A stretch of 64,000 nt of DNA. Origin: Microcebus murinus. Lineage: Eukaryota; Chordata; Mammalia; Primates; Cheirogaleidae. The stretch covers positions 54,327,501 to 54,391,500 of the forward strand of contig NC_134108.1 of assembly GCF_040939455.1 (NCBI RefSeq), in the 5' to 3' direction. The translations under genes were made by a program, and so were the position numbers. Positions 25,785 through 38,120 of the stretch are shown piece by piece. A model generated the notes under the pieces. That model did not search any database. It worked only from the letters and a program-made list of their open reading frames with translations, and was not told where the DNA came from. Each line of letters opens with the position of its first letter. Within the stretch, counting starts at the first letter, position 1.

Positions 25785-28700
25785 ATATCCTATCACTTCA
25801 GCACCATTTGTTGAAGGCTAGCTTTTCTCTATTGAATCATTTTTGGACTTTGTAAAAAATCAGTTGCATTTATTTTTATGAATTTACATCTTGATATGCT
25901 ATTTGGTTCTATTAATCTATGCATCTACCTCTCCATCAATACCAAAGAGTCTTGATTACTACTGCTACATAATAAGTCTTAAATTTGGGTAGACTGATTT
26001 CTCTTGTTTTATTCATCTTTCAAAAATTATGTTAGCTTTTTGCCTTTCCATATATATTTTATAATAATCTTGTCTACATAAAAAAAAGTTGCAAGGTTGA
26101 TAAGTTAATAGAAATTGTGTTCAACCTTCATATTAATTCATGAAAAATTTGCATCTTTGCTGAGTTTTCCAATTCATGATCATGATAACGTTTTCTATGT
26201 ATTTATACTTTCTTAATTTCTTTCTTCTGTGTTATGTAGTTTTCCATATACAAAACTAAGACATGGCTAGTTAGATTTATATATGTTTCATTCTTTTAAT
26301 GATTATAAATGGTATTATACTTTTAATTTTAGTGTCTACATGTTTTTTGCTAATATATACAAATATAAATGATTTATTATATTTATCTTATAATGTGTGA
26401 GGTTCTGAACTCATGTTTTAGTTTTAAAAGGTATCTGTATATTTTAAATTTATACATAAATAATCATGTCATCTACAAATAGGGACAATTTTATTTCTTT
26501 ATTTCTGTATGCATTTTATTTCCTTATTTGCTTTGTTGCACTAGCTAGAAATTCCAGCAATATATTAAATACTAGTGGTGAGGTAAGAAACATCTTTGCC
26601 TGTTCATGATCTTCAGAGTAAAATAATTAGTCTTTTACCATTGAAAATGTCTTAGTTCATTCTGTCTTGCTCTAACAGAATACCTGCGGCTGTGAAATTC
26701 ATACCAATGGATGATTGTACTGTATTTTCATTAACAATCATTGAAAGCTATCTGCTAATTGCCATTGTGATTTCTTGTTTGACCTATCAGTTATTTAGAA
26801 TGTTAAAAATTTAATATTTTGTGGTATATTATATCATTATTGATATATCATATCTATTGATTTTAATTCTGTTGTGGTCAGAGTATATAATTGATGTAAT
26901 TTCAAAGTTTTTAAGTTTATTGAGACTTACTTTATAGTCATGTGTGTGGTCAGCCTGGGAAATGTACCAAGTTAAAAAATATGTTAAAAATAATGTATTC
27001 TGTCACTGTTGGATATAGTGTTTTATGACATAATTTAAGTCAAGTTCAAGGTAGTTTGATAATGTTGTTCCTATTTTCTAAGTCATTGATAGAATGTTAA
27101 GATTTTCAGCTATAGTTATGAAAATCTCGATTTCTTATTTTAATTTTATCAATTTTTCTAGGTATTTTGAAACTATATTTTAAGTTGTGTAATATTTATA
27201 ATTTCTATTTTGCCCTGATAAATTGACTTTTTATTATGAAGGTAATATATTTCTCTTTATTGCTGGTAATACCCACTATCTTGAGATCTATTTTGTCAGC
27301 CACTCCAATATCCTTACATTTACTGATTATTTGACTTACCTTTTCTAACTAATTAATTGCAGTCTATGTACTCTTTATATTTTAAACCCTTCAACTATAG
27401 ACAACATATAGTTAAGTATTTTTTAAAATCCATTTTCACAGTTTCTGCCATCTAATTTGTTTTTAATTCATTAAAGTTTAATGAAATCATTGATATGTTT
27501 ATGTTTGAACTACCATCTCATTACCTATTTTCTACTAATCTCTGATTTTTGTTTCTCTGTTTCTACTTTCCAATGCTTTAAAAAATTTGCATTAGAATTA
27601 CATTTTAATTTTGCTATTATCTTTGTAAATATACTTCTTTGAATTTTTGTAATGGATTGTTTAGGAATTTATTATTTACTTAACTTTTATAATCTAACTA
27701 CATTTAATATGGTCTGACTTTATGTAAAATACAGACATTGTGTAATCATGTGGATACATATTCTCTGCACTTTTATTTTATAGTTGTAATAAGTACTACA
27801 TCTACATTTATTATAAAACATCACAAGATAATTTTATATTTTAGAAATGTGTACGTTAAAATATGTTTATGTGTTATATGTGCTATACATTAAATGGATA
27901 AATGTACAAAAATTAAAAATGTTTATTTGCTTCCACATAGATATTTAATATTACTATACTCAATATCCTATTCTGAATGAATTAATTCTGTCATTACTTC
28001 CAGTCAGCCTAAGGACTGACTTAGACTTTCCTTTAGCTAGTCTTAATTACAGAATTTTTTCTTAATCTAAAAATATCTTTATTTTACTATCATTCTTAAA
28101 GATTATTTTTGCTACATACAGAGTTCTTGCTTAGTTTTTTTTCCTGTTTCTTGTTTTTTATTTTGTTTTGTTTCTCCTTTAAGCATTTTAAATATGTTCA
28201 ACTTTCTAATAGCTTTCATGGTTTCTGATGAGAAGTCAATCATTAATCTCATCACTGCAGCCCTGTATGCAATGAGGTTTATTTTTTCCTGTTCAACAAT
28301 GTTTGTTCTTTATCTTTGGCTTTCAACAGTTTGAATATGTTTTATGTCTGTATAAGTTTTCTGGTGTTTATTCCACTTGATGTTTATTGAACATCTTATG
28401 CCAGAATAATTTTATCTTCATCAAATTTGGTACATTGTTGGTCATTGTTTATTCAAATATGTCTTTCAGTACCTATCTCGCCTTCCTCTTCTGAGATTCT
28501 AACTTTGAATCTTTTGGCATTATTTGACAGATCTCTAGGGGTCAACTCATCTTTTTTTCCTTCTTTTCGTTTCTATTCTTCAGATTGAATTATTTTTATT
28601 ACTCTATTGTCAAGTTCATCTACCCTTTCCCATTTAATCTCTATTTAGTTTTAAGTTTGTCCTGTTAATTATTTTATTTCAGTTATTTTAATTTTTATCT

Positions 28701-29580
28701 CTGTAATTTCCATTTTTAATATTTTTATTCTTTCTTGATAATTGCAACACACATAATTTTATTATATTCATATTTGCTTTCTTTATTTGAAGGTGATATA
28801 AAAGCTTCTTTGAAATGCTTTTTTTGCTAAATTCAAGATCAGATTTATATCAGAATCATTGTGAATTTACTTTTTATTTCTCTTGCAAATACATTTATTT
28901 TCTTGGTTCTTCATGAGTTAGTTAATTTGAGATTGTTTCCTGGACATTATGAATGTTAAATTGTGAAAAAATTTTTAATATGTGTTGGGTTTTGTTTTAT
29001 CAGGCAACTATTCTAACTACTTTAACTAAAAACTCTTTTTCATGGGCAGCAGTTTCAGTAACATTTCAGAAAATTTGTGTGTATTGCAGCTGCTTTAAGT
29101 ACATTGCACATATGTATGAATCAGTTATCAGAAATATAGATAAATAGAATATGGATATCCTATTTCTGGCTCTCTGGAATTTTTATTTTAGCGTCCATAG
29201 CATCCCAGCTTCAATTTCTTGTTCCTCTATCTGGAAAGTCTGTTTTTTACTACTGGCATCGCTATTCCATCACCTGTTTCCTGGGAAAGGCACCTAGGCA
29301 AGGCTAAAATCTGCAAAAATGGGAACTTACTTCATATAGCTCTCCCCCTCACATCCTTAAGAGTACATACTCCCTACCAGAGTCTGTCAGCTCCTGTTCA
29401 CTCTCCTGTGACTTTAAATAATTGCTTTTTGCATTTTGTCCAGATTTTATGGTTGTTTTATGAGGATAGTCACTCTTTAATATCTTATTTCATCATTACA
29501 AGAAGTCAAGAGTTGGTAATCCAATTTTTAACGAGGTACTAATCATTATGTTCTTGTCTCTCATCCTCAAACCTGTCATT
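25785..29580 (-). mobile_element. Long, very old L1M in reverse orientation
   Basis: The plus strand carries the reverse complement of an L1M element over nearly 3.8 kb. Reading left to right: ORF2 3' half (25790-26640: 'cagcaccatttgttgaag', 'ttggttctattaatctatgc', 'atcatgtcatctacaaatag', 'actagctagaaattccagc'), ORF2 middle (26730-27560: 'ttctgttgtggtcagagtat', 'ttttgtcagccactccaata', 'gacaacatatagtt'), the ORF1 side (27990-28960: 'ttctgatgagaagtcaatca', 'agttcatctaccctttccc') and the 5' UTR (29150-29560: 'gcattttgtccagattttat'). Decay is heavy, with stops and deletions throughout; the 107-codon frame at 29219-29542 lies in this 5' UTR part. Confidence 0.8.
26649..26706 (-). mobile_element. 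MaLR LTR fragment inside the L1M
   Basis: A short segment beginning 'tgtcttagttcattctgtc' and continuing 'aacagaatacctg' is the reverse complement of the end of an MST/THE1-like LTR. It sits where the L1M match is interrupted, so it is probably an insertion that later lost most of its length. Confidence 0.6.
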
Positions 29581-31047
29581 TTATATTCTGCTTTGAAATA
29601 CTGGTGCTGAGACTCTCAGACTGCTTTCGTTTTTGCCAGCTGACTGCCTACTAGGTTCAACAAATAGGGAGCAGGGGAGCAGTAGGGAGAGACTGGGCAA
29701 TGTAAGGAGAGAAGGGACTTGATTCTTTTCTTTGATGTTACTGAAAAATCATGTTATTTTTGTTTGAGTATCACATATGAAAATGGATTCTATTCATTAT
29801 AATTCCTACCTTTTACTGATACTCACAGATCAACTTCATCATGCTCCCTCAGATATTTCTGCATCCTAGCAACCCCTGACACACATCCTAAAAGCTGCAA
29901 AATACTGGCACAGTATCATCTTTAGAGCTTGGAGTCCCATATCCCGGGACATTTACTCCAGATTCTAACTCTCCTTCTATTTTTCCTACAATCCTTTTCC
30001 TTCCTTTTTTTTCTTTTCTACAGTCCTAAAGATAATGACTGCTTCTGCTGGTGTTATTTTGTTGTTCGTCTATTTATTCACTCTTTGTGATTTGTTTAAT
30101 TCTTTGATAACAGCTTAACACATTTATTATATTTAATTCTCTATTTTAAAATAATGTTCCTCAAAGACATATAATGTATTTTGTACTTTCTGCTCATCTG
30201 CCTACTTAGCATTATGTCAGTAATGTAGTGCATCATTGTGATAGTTTATGTGATGTATCATAATCTCTGTAGACTAGGAGAGAGTCGGCTTGTAGCAGAG
30301 AGTCGGCTTGGTCCTGAGACAGATTCAAGGAAATATATTAGCTACATCAGGTAAAAAGAAATTGTTTTTTTTGTCATTATTAAAATTGGTATATAGAAAC
30401 AACACTAACAACAAACACAGTGTTTTCCAGATGAGTAGATTTCTATGAATTGCCATGAAATCTATTTATTTGCTCCAATAAAGATATTATATAGGGAAAA
30501 CCAGCTTCAAATCTTATTAAATAATAATTATAAAGTTCTTCATATTTTTCTGGTGTTGAGGCACTATGTTAGACAATAACAATATTTCATACTTACCCTT
30601 GTTTACCTATGTTTGAATACTGGAATCAATCTTAACACAGTAAAAATTTCTGAATAGCAATTCTTTTTTTGCTTGCCTATCACAACATACCTGCAATTTC
30701 TGCCATTTTCTTTCTCACAAACTAAAAGTCCTAAAGGCCTCAAAGTCTTCTGTGTATCCACTCAATATCTCAATATTTATAATAAATAATCTATAACAAA
30801 TTACCTGTGTTCCAGCATGGGATTAGTAAATGCATACTTATCTCCTGTTTTGAACACTTTTGTTATTCTACAGAAATTTGGTATTTTATATCTGTTAACC
30901 TACTACTCTCAGGTTATTTAATATAAAATACAATATAAAATATATATTTAATTGTCAGACAAAAGGGAATATATATCTTTCCTATGTCTTATAATCACCA
31001 TATATTTTATTATATATTTAATACAGTAAATATTGAAATCTTTTTCT
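29581..31047. other. Unassigned DNA
   Basis: No repeat named. A 14-bp motif 'agagagtcggcttg' occurs twice in tandem near 30281-30312. Confidence 0.4.
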
Positions 31048-31222
31048 TTATTTTTAGAGGCAGGGTCTTACCATGTGGCATAAGCTGGAGCACAGAGGCT
31101 ATTCACAGGCATGGTGATGGCTCACTATAGCCTCACCAGTCTTGGGCTCAAGTCTTGGGCTCAAACCATCCTCCTGCCTCAGTCTCCTAAGTAGCTGAGA
31201 CTATAGGCACACACCACTGGTC
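31048..31222 (-). mobile_element. Old Alu-monomer fragment
   Basis: The reverse-orientation 7SL-derived pattern 'gaggcagggtcttaccatg', 'ggctcactatagcctcacc', 'atcctcctgcctcagtctcc', 'gtagctgagactataggca' is seen without a second monomer. A 13-bp tandem duplication (agtcttgggctca) lies at its centre. Confidence 0.75.
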
Positions 31223-32790
31223 TCCAAAACACTCTCATGTATGTGCAAGAAAAAGAAATGTTAATAGTCTACAGTGATTAAGCTGTGTTTCTTAAGTAGA
31301 CACGTGAAAAGATCAGAAGATAAATGTCTGCAAGTATAATATCAAAGTAGAGGTGGGAATGGGAAACCTGAAATTGCTATGATCTACCTATATTACTCAT
31401 AACTGTGCAGAAGGAATAGTCCTTTTCATAGAATTGCTGTGGAAGTCAGTGTCCTCCCATTATCCCTAAATGCTAACTAATGGGTGAACTCCAGCTGCTA
31501 GTTGTGTAAAAACTACTAATCAATCACTTATAAAACTTAGAATTAGGTTCTCTCAGCAAAATAGGCACATTAATTCTCATCAACCAATTGCTTGACTTAA
31601 CTACAAAGATATACCTAAGGGAGAAGGTAAATTATTTTATCTTCTGTTACTAAAAAAAAATCTAGTATCTTCATGCCAACCTGAAAGTCAGTGTTAGTGG
31701 AGAACAATAATCTTCTTTGCATTCTCCATAAATATTTGTAAGCATGAGGATTTTGGAATGATGATGAATGAAATACTGTTAAAATAAGAAGATAAATGCA
31801 GATGTATAAATATTGGTTATATTTAAAGCCTTAATACATTGTGAAATTGGCTTTTATTTTCTTTCTATGTAAGTGAGATAGTTAGTAACCAAGCAAAGCA
31901 TGCATAGCTTTTATTGTTAAGATGACTGACCCAGGTTTAAATGTCATTTAGGAATGCTTACAACATATGACATTGATAGATGAAAAAGAAAATTGCCATT
32001 TCAAGTCGACCTCTTCTATCTACACTAGGGCTGTCTTAAGTGAGTTTAGATAACTACTTAAATTAGTCATCATTAAAGAGTCAGAAGCTCTAAAAATGGG
32101 ATTTTAAGTTGTTTCACATTTATGAACTTTGTTTTGTAAGAAAGGGCAAAACTCACTGAAATTTAGAAAGGTGAGTTTATATCATTGTTTTGAGTTTTTC
32201 TGATATTGATGTGATTCAAATTTATTCACAACTAGATAATCTGCTTTTACGTCGTCACTGTTAATAGAAAACTTCTCTGGCAGCTTGTATTCATTATTGC
32301 TGTAATTCTGTTGAAAATATTTGGCATTAGAAGGTCCTTGCAGTGCCCCACTATTTCTGGGATGAAATTCTACCATAGAAAATATATGGTTGGAATAAGA
32401 AAGAACTTACATTCTCATAATGTACATAGGATTTGCTTTGTCAGGTTGAACTAAAGTTTTATCCCAACTAGACTGTATTCACATTTTAAAAAATGAAAAC
32501 AAATAAATATATCTTTCTCCTTTGGTCCCTTTCAGGATTTGGTGTGTGTTATATTCTTTAATTATTTTTATTTTGTTCAAGTCAATAATTTTATTTATAA
32601 TCTTTTAACATATTTTAAATATTTTGGATCTTGATAGATATTGACAAAGGTGTAAAGAATGGAGTGGAGAAAAACTTATATTTATTTAGAATTTACGATG
32701 TTCCGCTATTTGTGGTAGTCATTTAAGTTAAGTTATTGGGACTTTTGGGGGACATAATCTCTATTTAGGATGCTATGGAGAAATAAAAAA
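31223..32790. other. Unassigned DNA with one coding-like ORF
   Basis: No named repeat. The short minus-strand frame at 32179-32376 is listed separately. Confidence 0.4.
32179..32376 (-). other. Unrecognised coding-like open frame (65 codons with stop)
   Basis: Among the short frames outside repeats, this is the one whose codons look most like real protein: mixed amino acids (start MVEFHPRNSGALQG), several G/C-ending codons such as CTG, GAG and AAG, and two CpG-containing codons near 32250 in a CpG-poor region. I do not recognise the product and see no domain. Its ATG lies next to a possible splice acceptor ('ttttctatggtag'), and a weak donor 'gacgtaaaag' lies inside. It could be an exon, a fragment of a processed pseudogene, or chance. 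Confidence that it is a gene is low. Confidence 0.15.
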
Positions 32791-33439
32791 TACAGTTGCC
32801 CCTTGAGCAACATGGAGGTTAGGGGCACCAACCCCCTGCACAGTGGAAAATTTGTGTATAACTTTTAACTCCCCTAAAACATAACTATGAATAGCATACT
32901 ATTGATTGGAAGCCTTACTGTTAATATCAATTAACACATATTTTGTTAGTTATATGTATTATACACTGCATTTTTTATATTTATTATATATTTAATTCTC
33001 TAAATTAAGCTAGAGAAAAGGAAATGTTATTAAGAAAAATATATGTATATAAGGAAAATAAATATATGTTTACTATTTATTAAATGAAAGACCTTCATCA
33101 TAAAGGTCTTCATCCTTATTGTCTTTATGTTGGGTAGACTGAGGAGGAGGAAGAGAGGTTGGTCTTGCTGTCTCTGGAGTGGCAGAGGCAAAAGGGGTGG
33201 GACAAATGGAAGGGAGGCAGAAGAGGCAGGTACTTTTGGTGTGACATTGTGGAAATACATCATGATCTCTGACTCTTTTGCTTTTACATTTCTCTATAAA
33301 TATATCCTTATGTTACCAACCTTTTTTCCACTGTTTGCTTTAGTTTCAGGGCCCATATCATATAAGGGTCCATATTATAAGAGAAGTCAAAAGCAGTCTT
33401 AAATTATTGGAACTCTTCAGCCAGATTGTCTAATGTCAA

Positions 33440-35160
33440 TTTGTGTTCTGGCCCTGCTTCTTCTACGTCTTCTTCCTGATTGTCTGACACTTGTTTGGAA
33501 GCACTTATCTCCATCAAGTCATCTTCTGTTAATTCCCCTGGTGTGGCATCTTGAATTTCTCTAAGATCCATAACTTGAAACACTTCACTTCTTCTCTCCC
33601 CTATGTTTTGTTTTTGTTTTTGGTGGGGGGAAGAAGGGGCATATCCTTCTCTTTCATGATTTCCTTGATTTGCTCTATTCTAAATTCTGTGAAATCATGC
33701 ATATCTCGACACAGTTTTCTTTAGCAGGAATTTATTATGTCAGGCTTGATGGCTTTCAAGCCTTTTTCGATAACAATGATGGCATCTTTAATGGTGTAAT
33801 TCTTCTAGACTTAATGATGTTCTAACTATTGGGATTCTCTTCTATAGTATTGACAATCCCTTCTATAACTTGTATAATGAGATGTATGGGTCCTTTTGAT
33901 CCCCTAATCTAGAGGTTGAATTAGAGATACTGTGTTTGGGGACAAGTAGACTACTTCAATGCCTTTGGTGTTGAACTCATGGGGTTCTGGGTGGCTAGAG
34001 GCATTGTCTAATATCAAAATAACTTTCACAGGTTCACAGGCAGCCCTTTACTTGCAAGGTATTTTACTTTAGAGACAAAACATCAATGGAACCAATATAC
34101 AAAAAAAGGGTTCTCCTTGTTCAGGCCTTCTTGTTGTACAATCAAAAGACTGGCAGCTGGTGTTTAACTTTTCCATTCAAGTCTTGAAGGTTAACAGCTT
34201 TATAGATAAGGGCAGTTCTGATCATAAATCTGCCTGCATTTGCACAAAACAGTAGAGTTAGCCTATCCCTTCCTACCTTAAGTCCTGGTGCTCACATCTC
34301 TTCTTTACTAGGAATTGTTCTTTGTGATATTTTTTTCCCCCAGCACTTAGGGAGGCTGGGGCAGGAGGATTGCTTGAGGCCAGGAGTTTGAGACCAGCCT
34401 GGGCAATATAGCAAGACCTAATCTCTACAAAAAATTTTAAATATTAGTTGGCGTGGTAGTGCATACCTCTAGGTCCAGCTATTTGGGAGACTGAGGCAGG
34501 AGTGTTACTTGAATCCAGAAGTTCAAGTCTTCAGTGAGCTTTGATGGAGCTATTACACTTTAGCCTGAGTGACAGAGTAAGATCCTGTCTCAAACGCAAA
34601 CAAACAAACAAAAACAACAAACAAAAACCAAAAAAACCCAAAAAGTCTGTTCAGGCAGATTTCCTTTCTCATCAATGATTTTCTTAATGCCATCTGGGAA
34701 ATTGTCTGTTTCCACTTGGTAAGTAGAAGCAGCTTCTCCTGGTATCTTGACATTTTTAAAGCCAAATTCAATTTTTTTGTAATTATTAAACCATCCTTTG
34801 CTGGCATTAAATTCTCTAACTTTACTCCTTTTACCTTCCTTTTGGTTTAAGTTGTTACATAATGTCTTTGCTTCTTCTTGAATTCTATTGGAGTCTATAT
34901 GTATGCCTTTCTTAAAGCAATCATGCACCCACATAAGATTGCATTTTCAAAATAAGATAAAAAAGTACTTTAAGAAAGTACAAGGATTTTTCACCTGCAG
35001 ATGTAGCTGCAGCAATGGCTTCACAATTTTTTTTCACAATGGTCTTTATGCTGAATGCATTTATTTTGAAGTGATGGGCATCCACAGACCTCAATCTGTT
35101 GTACTTATTAAGCAATTCAACTTTTTCTTGTAATGTGACTTTTCTATGCTTTTTGGAAGC
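33440..35160 (-). pseudogene. Broken Tigger transposase
   Basis: Read on the minus strand, the N-terminal part (about 34650-35130) shows a CENP-B/Tc5-like DNA-binding region with the motif FNASKGWFNNYKK near 34790-34830, then GEAAS and LPEQTF ending at about 34641. The catalytic half (about 33640-34335) shows RLTLLF, then LILDNASSHP near 33990-34020 carrying the second catalytic Asp (codon at 34006-34008), and PNT-SLIQPLD just after it. An Alu (34338-34645) separates LPEQTF from the following WKK, exactly where the first catalytic Asp (NADETG in intact relatives) is expected, and I do not find those codons. Several further stops and frame changes are present. It encoded a pogo-type DDD transposase and is certainly inactive. 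Confidence 0.85.
34338..34645 (+). mobile_element. Alu inserted in the Tigger transposase
   Basis: Forward Alu, slightly truncated at its 5' end (starts 'cccagcacttagggaggc'), with both monomers and a tail made of 'aaac' units. Features such as 'gaccagcctgggcaatat' and 'tagcctgagtgacagagtaa' are clear. It lacks the lemur-specific linker, so it belongs to an older Alu class. Confidence 0.93.
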
Positions 35161-35808
35161 ACTTCCAGCATCACTAGTGGGACTTCATGTGTGTCCCATG
35201 GTGTGTTATTCAAGGTTTATGGTATTGCACTAAACATGATAAAAAAAAAATAAGTGAAAAACACAAGAAATGGCTTTTTACTGCAATAAGAAATTTACCA
35301 GAGAGATGAACTGTTCACATGGAGATAATTAGCACCATATGACATTCTAAGTGGATACTCAAAACTCTTGCGCTCACTGCAAAAACAAGTGGAGATAGCT
35401 ATGAAATTATTACAGCAGTACAGTATGTATTCCAGTAAATTTTATGTAGTTTTGATTTAGTACTGAATCTTCACCTTTGTTTACATTTCTTTTGTCTCTG
35501 AATTGCACCACATATAGCCTGTGTTTGTGTAAATTTTGATAAATTTTAACTTTTTATAAAATCTTTGTCTATATTTTATGGTAGCAAATGATATTAATAA
35601 AATAGACTATTATGTATATGTATTTATATATTTATGACATACATAACTTTTTCTTAATTTTTTCAATATTTCCCAGCTGTGTGGTTCATCTGAGAGTTTT
35701 TCAAATTGTTGCACACCTCCAAAAATTTTTCCAACATGCTTACTGAAAAAAAGCCATGTATAAGCAAATCTATGTAGTTTAAACTCACATTTTCAAGGTT
35801 CAACTGTA

Positions 35809-36299
35809 TGACCCTTGAAAAATAAAAAGCAATTTTTATCTTATTTTAACTAGCCTCTATATATGTAGCTTCTATTACATCATTAACTTTTTCTGTTTAA
35901 TATTCTTTTTTGTGAGAATATTTTCAAAACATATTCACAAAATTAATATGAAACATAACTAGCAACCAATTCTTAAAAATATAGCTCACATATGTGTGGA
36001 AAATAAGATATAGGCATATATATGGAAATGGTAAATACCAGGGGAGCCCCCCAGCTCTTTCTAAAAATAAACTAAGATTATATATATATATATATATCTC
36101 ATATCATACACTTCTATTTGTTATCAAATATAGCCTGGCTTAAAGTGAAAATAAGTTTTACAAATGGATAAAATATTTCATTTTTTCCCATTTCTAAACA
36201 GCTATTCATGTACAATCTTTGTTAATATAAGGAGAAAAAAAAAACCCTCACCTAATGGTTGAATTTGAAATTCTTGATTTTTGTTTCATGTTATACAAA
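35809..36299. other. Unassigned DNA with a (TA)n tract
   Basis: AT-rich DNA without a named repeat. A short (TA)n run of about ten units lies at 36078-36098. Confidence 0.5.
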
Positions 36300-36512
36300 A
36301 ACTGTACTATACCAATATGGTAGCTACTAACCATATGTGGCTATTTAAATTTAACTTAATTAAAATGAAATAAAATTTAAAGTTATTTTTCTCAGTAACA
36401 ACCCTCTTACAACTAGTACTTAATGGTCATATGTGGCTAATGGCTGTCATTTGGGACTGGTTTAGATATAATAGATTTTTGTCATTGCAGAAAGTCCTAT
36501 TGGACAGTATTG
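36300..36512 (-). mobile_element. hAT-type MITE
   Basis: The sequence 'ccaatatggtagctactaac' followed by 'catatgtggctatttaaat', then 'tcatatgtggctaatggct' and 'gcagaaagtcctattggaca' is the reverse complement of a common mammalian non-autonomous hAT element with the motifs 'tgtccaatagaactttctgc' and 'agccacatgtggctattga'. I do not give a family number because I cannot check it. Confidence 0.75.
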
Positions 36513-37784
36513 TTCTCAATAATTTAGCGTAACATATGTAAGTTTAATTATAACAAGCAAAACTGGCAAATTTTAAAAATAAATTTGCATCTATTAGCAT
36601 ATTACACATGGTAGTCATCTACTATTTGATTTATACTTATATATGTGTTACTTTCAAATTTTCCAGATTTGCACTATTTGAAGTATATCCAAGCTACACT
36701 GAATTGCTTCTCCTTGAGTTTATACATTACAACAGATTTCATATTTATATACATTCCAATCCATTCTACAGTGATTTCTGTATCTTAGTAAGTTTCCTGC
36801 ATATTTCTTTGATTACTTTCCTTTCTAAATAAGTGTTTTATCATTTCATAGTGTGAAGGTAAACAGCATTTCCTAAGTAATTTTTACTTTTCTTTTGGTT
36901 TGTGTCTGGCTTCTAGAGCATTCTGTTCTGAGCTCATGTATTTCTCAGCAGATCTAAAATTGTGAAATCATTTTATCTCTTTCTTTTGGAGGAACTACAC
37001 TAAGACATTTTTCTATTTTAGAAGATTAGGATAAGAGCTACCACAGAATAGCTCATTGAGCGTCAGTGGCCTATACTAAATTTCACATTAAATCACTTAC
37101 TAAATGAAGGAACCTGGGCAAAATGATCTATTCTGGCATTATTTTCTACATTGCTAATTTGGGTGCATTAAATATGCTTTTTACTCAAAGATCTGTTGGG
37201 TGAATACAATTTTATAATGCATGTATATAAATAGACTGTGTTTGAGAGTTCTCTATAAAATAAGTGTCTTGATCTACATTTCCTATGCATTTGGCACATT
37301 TAACTCTATCTTATTTCAGATTTATTTTAAAATTCATTTCACTTTGCTCTGCCTAAATAGAATATAGATATGTGACAAACACTCAGAACTTAAGTTTCCA
37401 GAAAATGCAATTTTTTTGTATTTTACAAATGTATCTACTTCATGAATAATTGTCAACCAATATCCTATTTTCATGGACTTGTTAGACAATTTAGTCAAAA
37501 GAGATAAATTAGGTGTACATGTAGAAAGTTTAATAGTGATATTAAACACAATCTCTAAAGACTTCTAATTATTTTCTTCATAAATCTCTACTAATGAAAG
37601 ATAATATTGTTTACATTATATATTAATAGTAAGGATTTCCTAGTATTAGAAATGCCTCTATAACTGAAGACTTATTTAAAACTATAATGTGAAATATTAT
37701 CTGAATGCTATAACAACTTTTCTGCAATAGCCCATCATTAAATTTGTTAGAAACCAGGATTTTCACTATCTAAAATATAAAAAT
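36513..37784. other. Unassigned AT-rich DNA
   Basis: No recognised repeat. Frames at 36608-36832 (+) and 37334-37549 (-) have no domains. Confidence 0.4.
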
Positions 37785-38120
37785 TTTTACTTATTCATTA
37801 ATATTTATTGTTTCTATATGTTGTTGGCTCTGTGCTTAGTACTAGGAATACATACATAGGTAGAAAACAGACTTGCCCTTCAGGGCTGCAAATTCTGTGT
37901 GAATGTATGTCTGTGTTTCTATATGTTGGGGTTTGGGTGAAATCATATAAACAAATAATTCCAATACATTGACATACATTTACCATTTTAGACTGCAAGT
38001 GTAGTGTACCTCAGTGGACAGAATTTTGATGAGGCATGATTATGACTAGTGCTGGTTTTGAGGCTGAGAGACAGGTGTTTGAGGTAACCACTATTCACTT
38101 AGATTTTGATTTCCACTTGA
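37785..38120 (-). mobile_element. L2 fragment
   Basis: 'gttggctctgtgcttagtac' ... 'aggaatacatacataggtag' ... 'agacttgcccttcagggctg' followed by 'ataaacaaataattccaata' has the order of an L2 3' end read in reverse ('gccaggcactgtgctaggc', 'gatacaaagatgaataagac', 'ccctgccctcaaggagct', 'acaataattacaata'). Confidence 0.6.

Larger units (their letters stand above)
32793..35806 (-). mobile_element. Tigger2-type DNA transposon, full length, with Alu insert
   Basis: Both termini are present: 'cagttgccccttgagcaac' at 32793 and 'tttcaaggttcaactg' ending at 35806. They are inverted repeats (CAGTTG..CCTTGA) and are flanked by the TA duplication expected of Tc1/mariner-pogo elements (32791-32792 and 35807-35808). 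The length is 3014 bp, or about 2.7 kb after removing the Alu, the size I expect for Tigger2. Subterminal blocks such as 'ggggcaccaaccccctgca' also fit. The transposase reads on the minus strand and is broken. Confidence 0.93.

Noticed and set aside
29219..29542. 107-codon frame in a GC-richer setting
   Set aside because: Falls in the 5' UTR part of the ancient minus-strand L1M, on its antisense strand.
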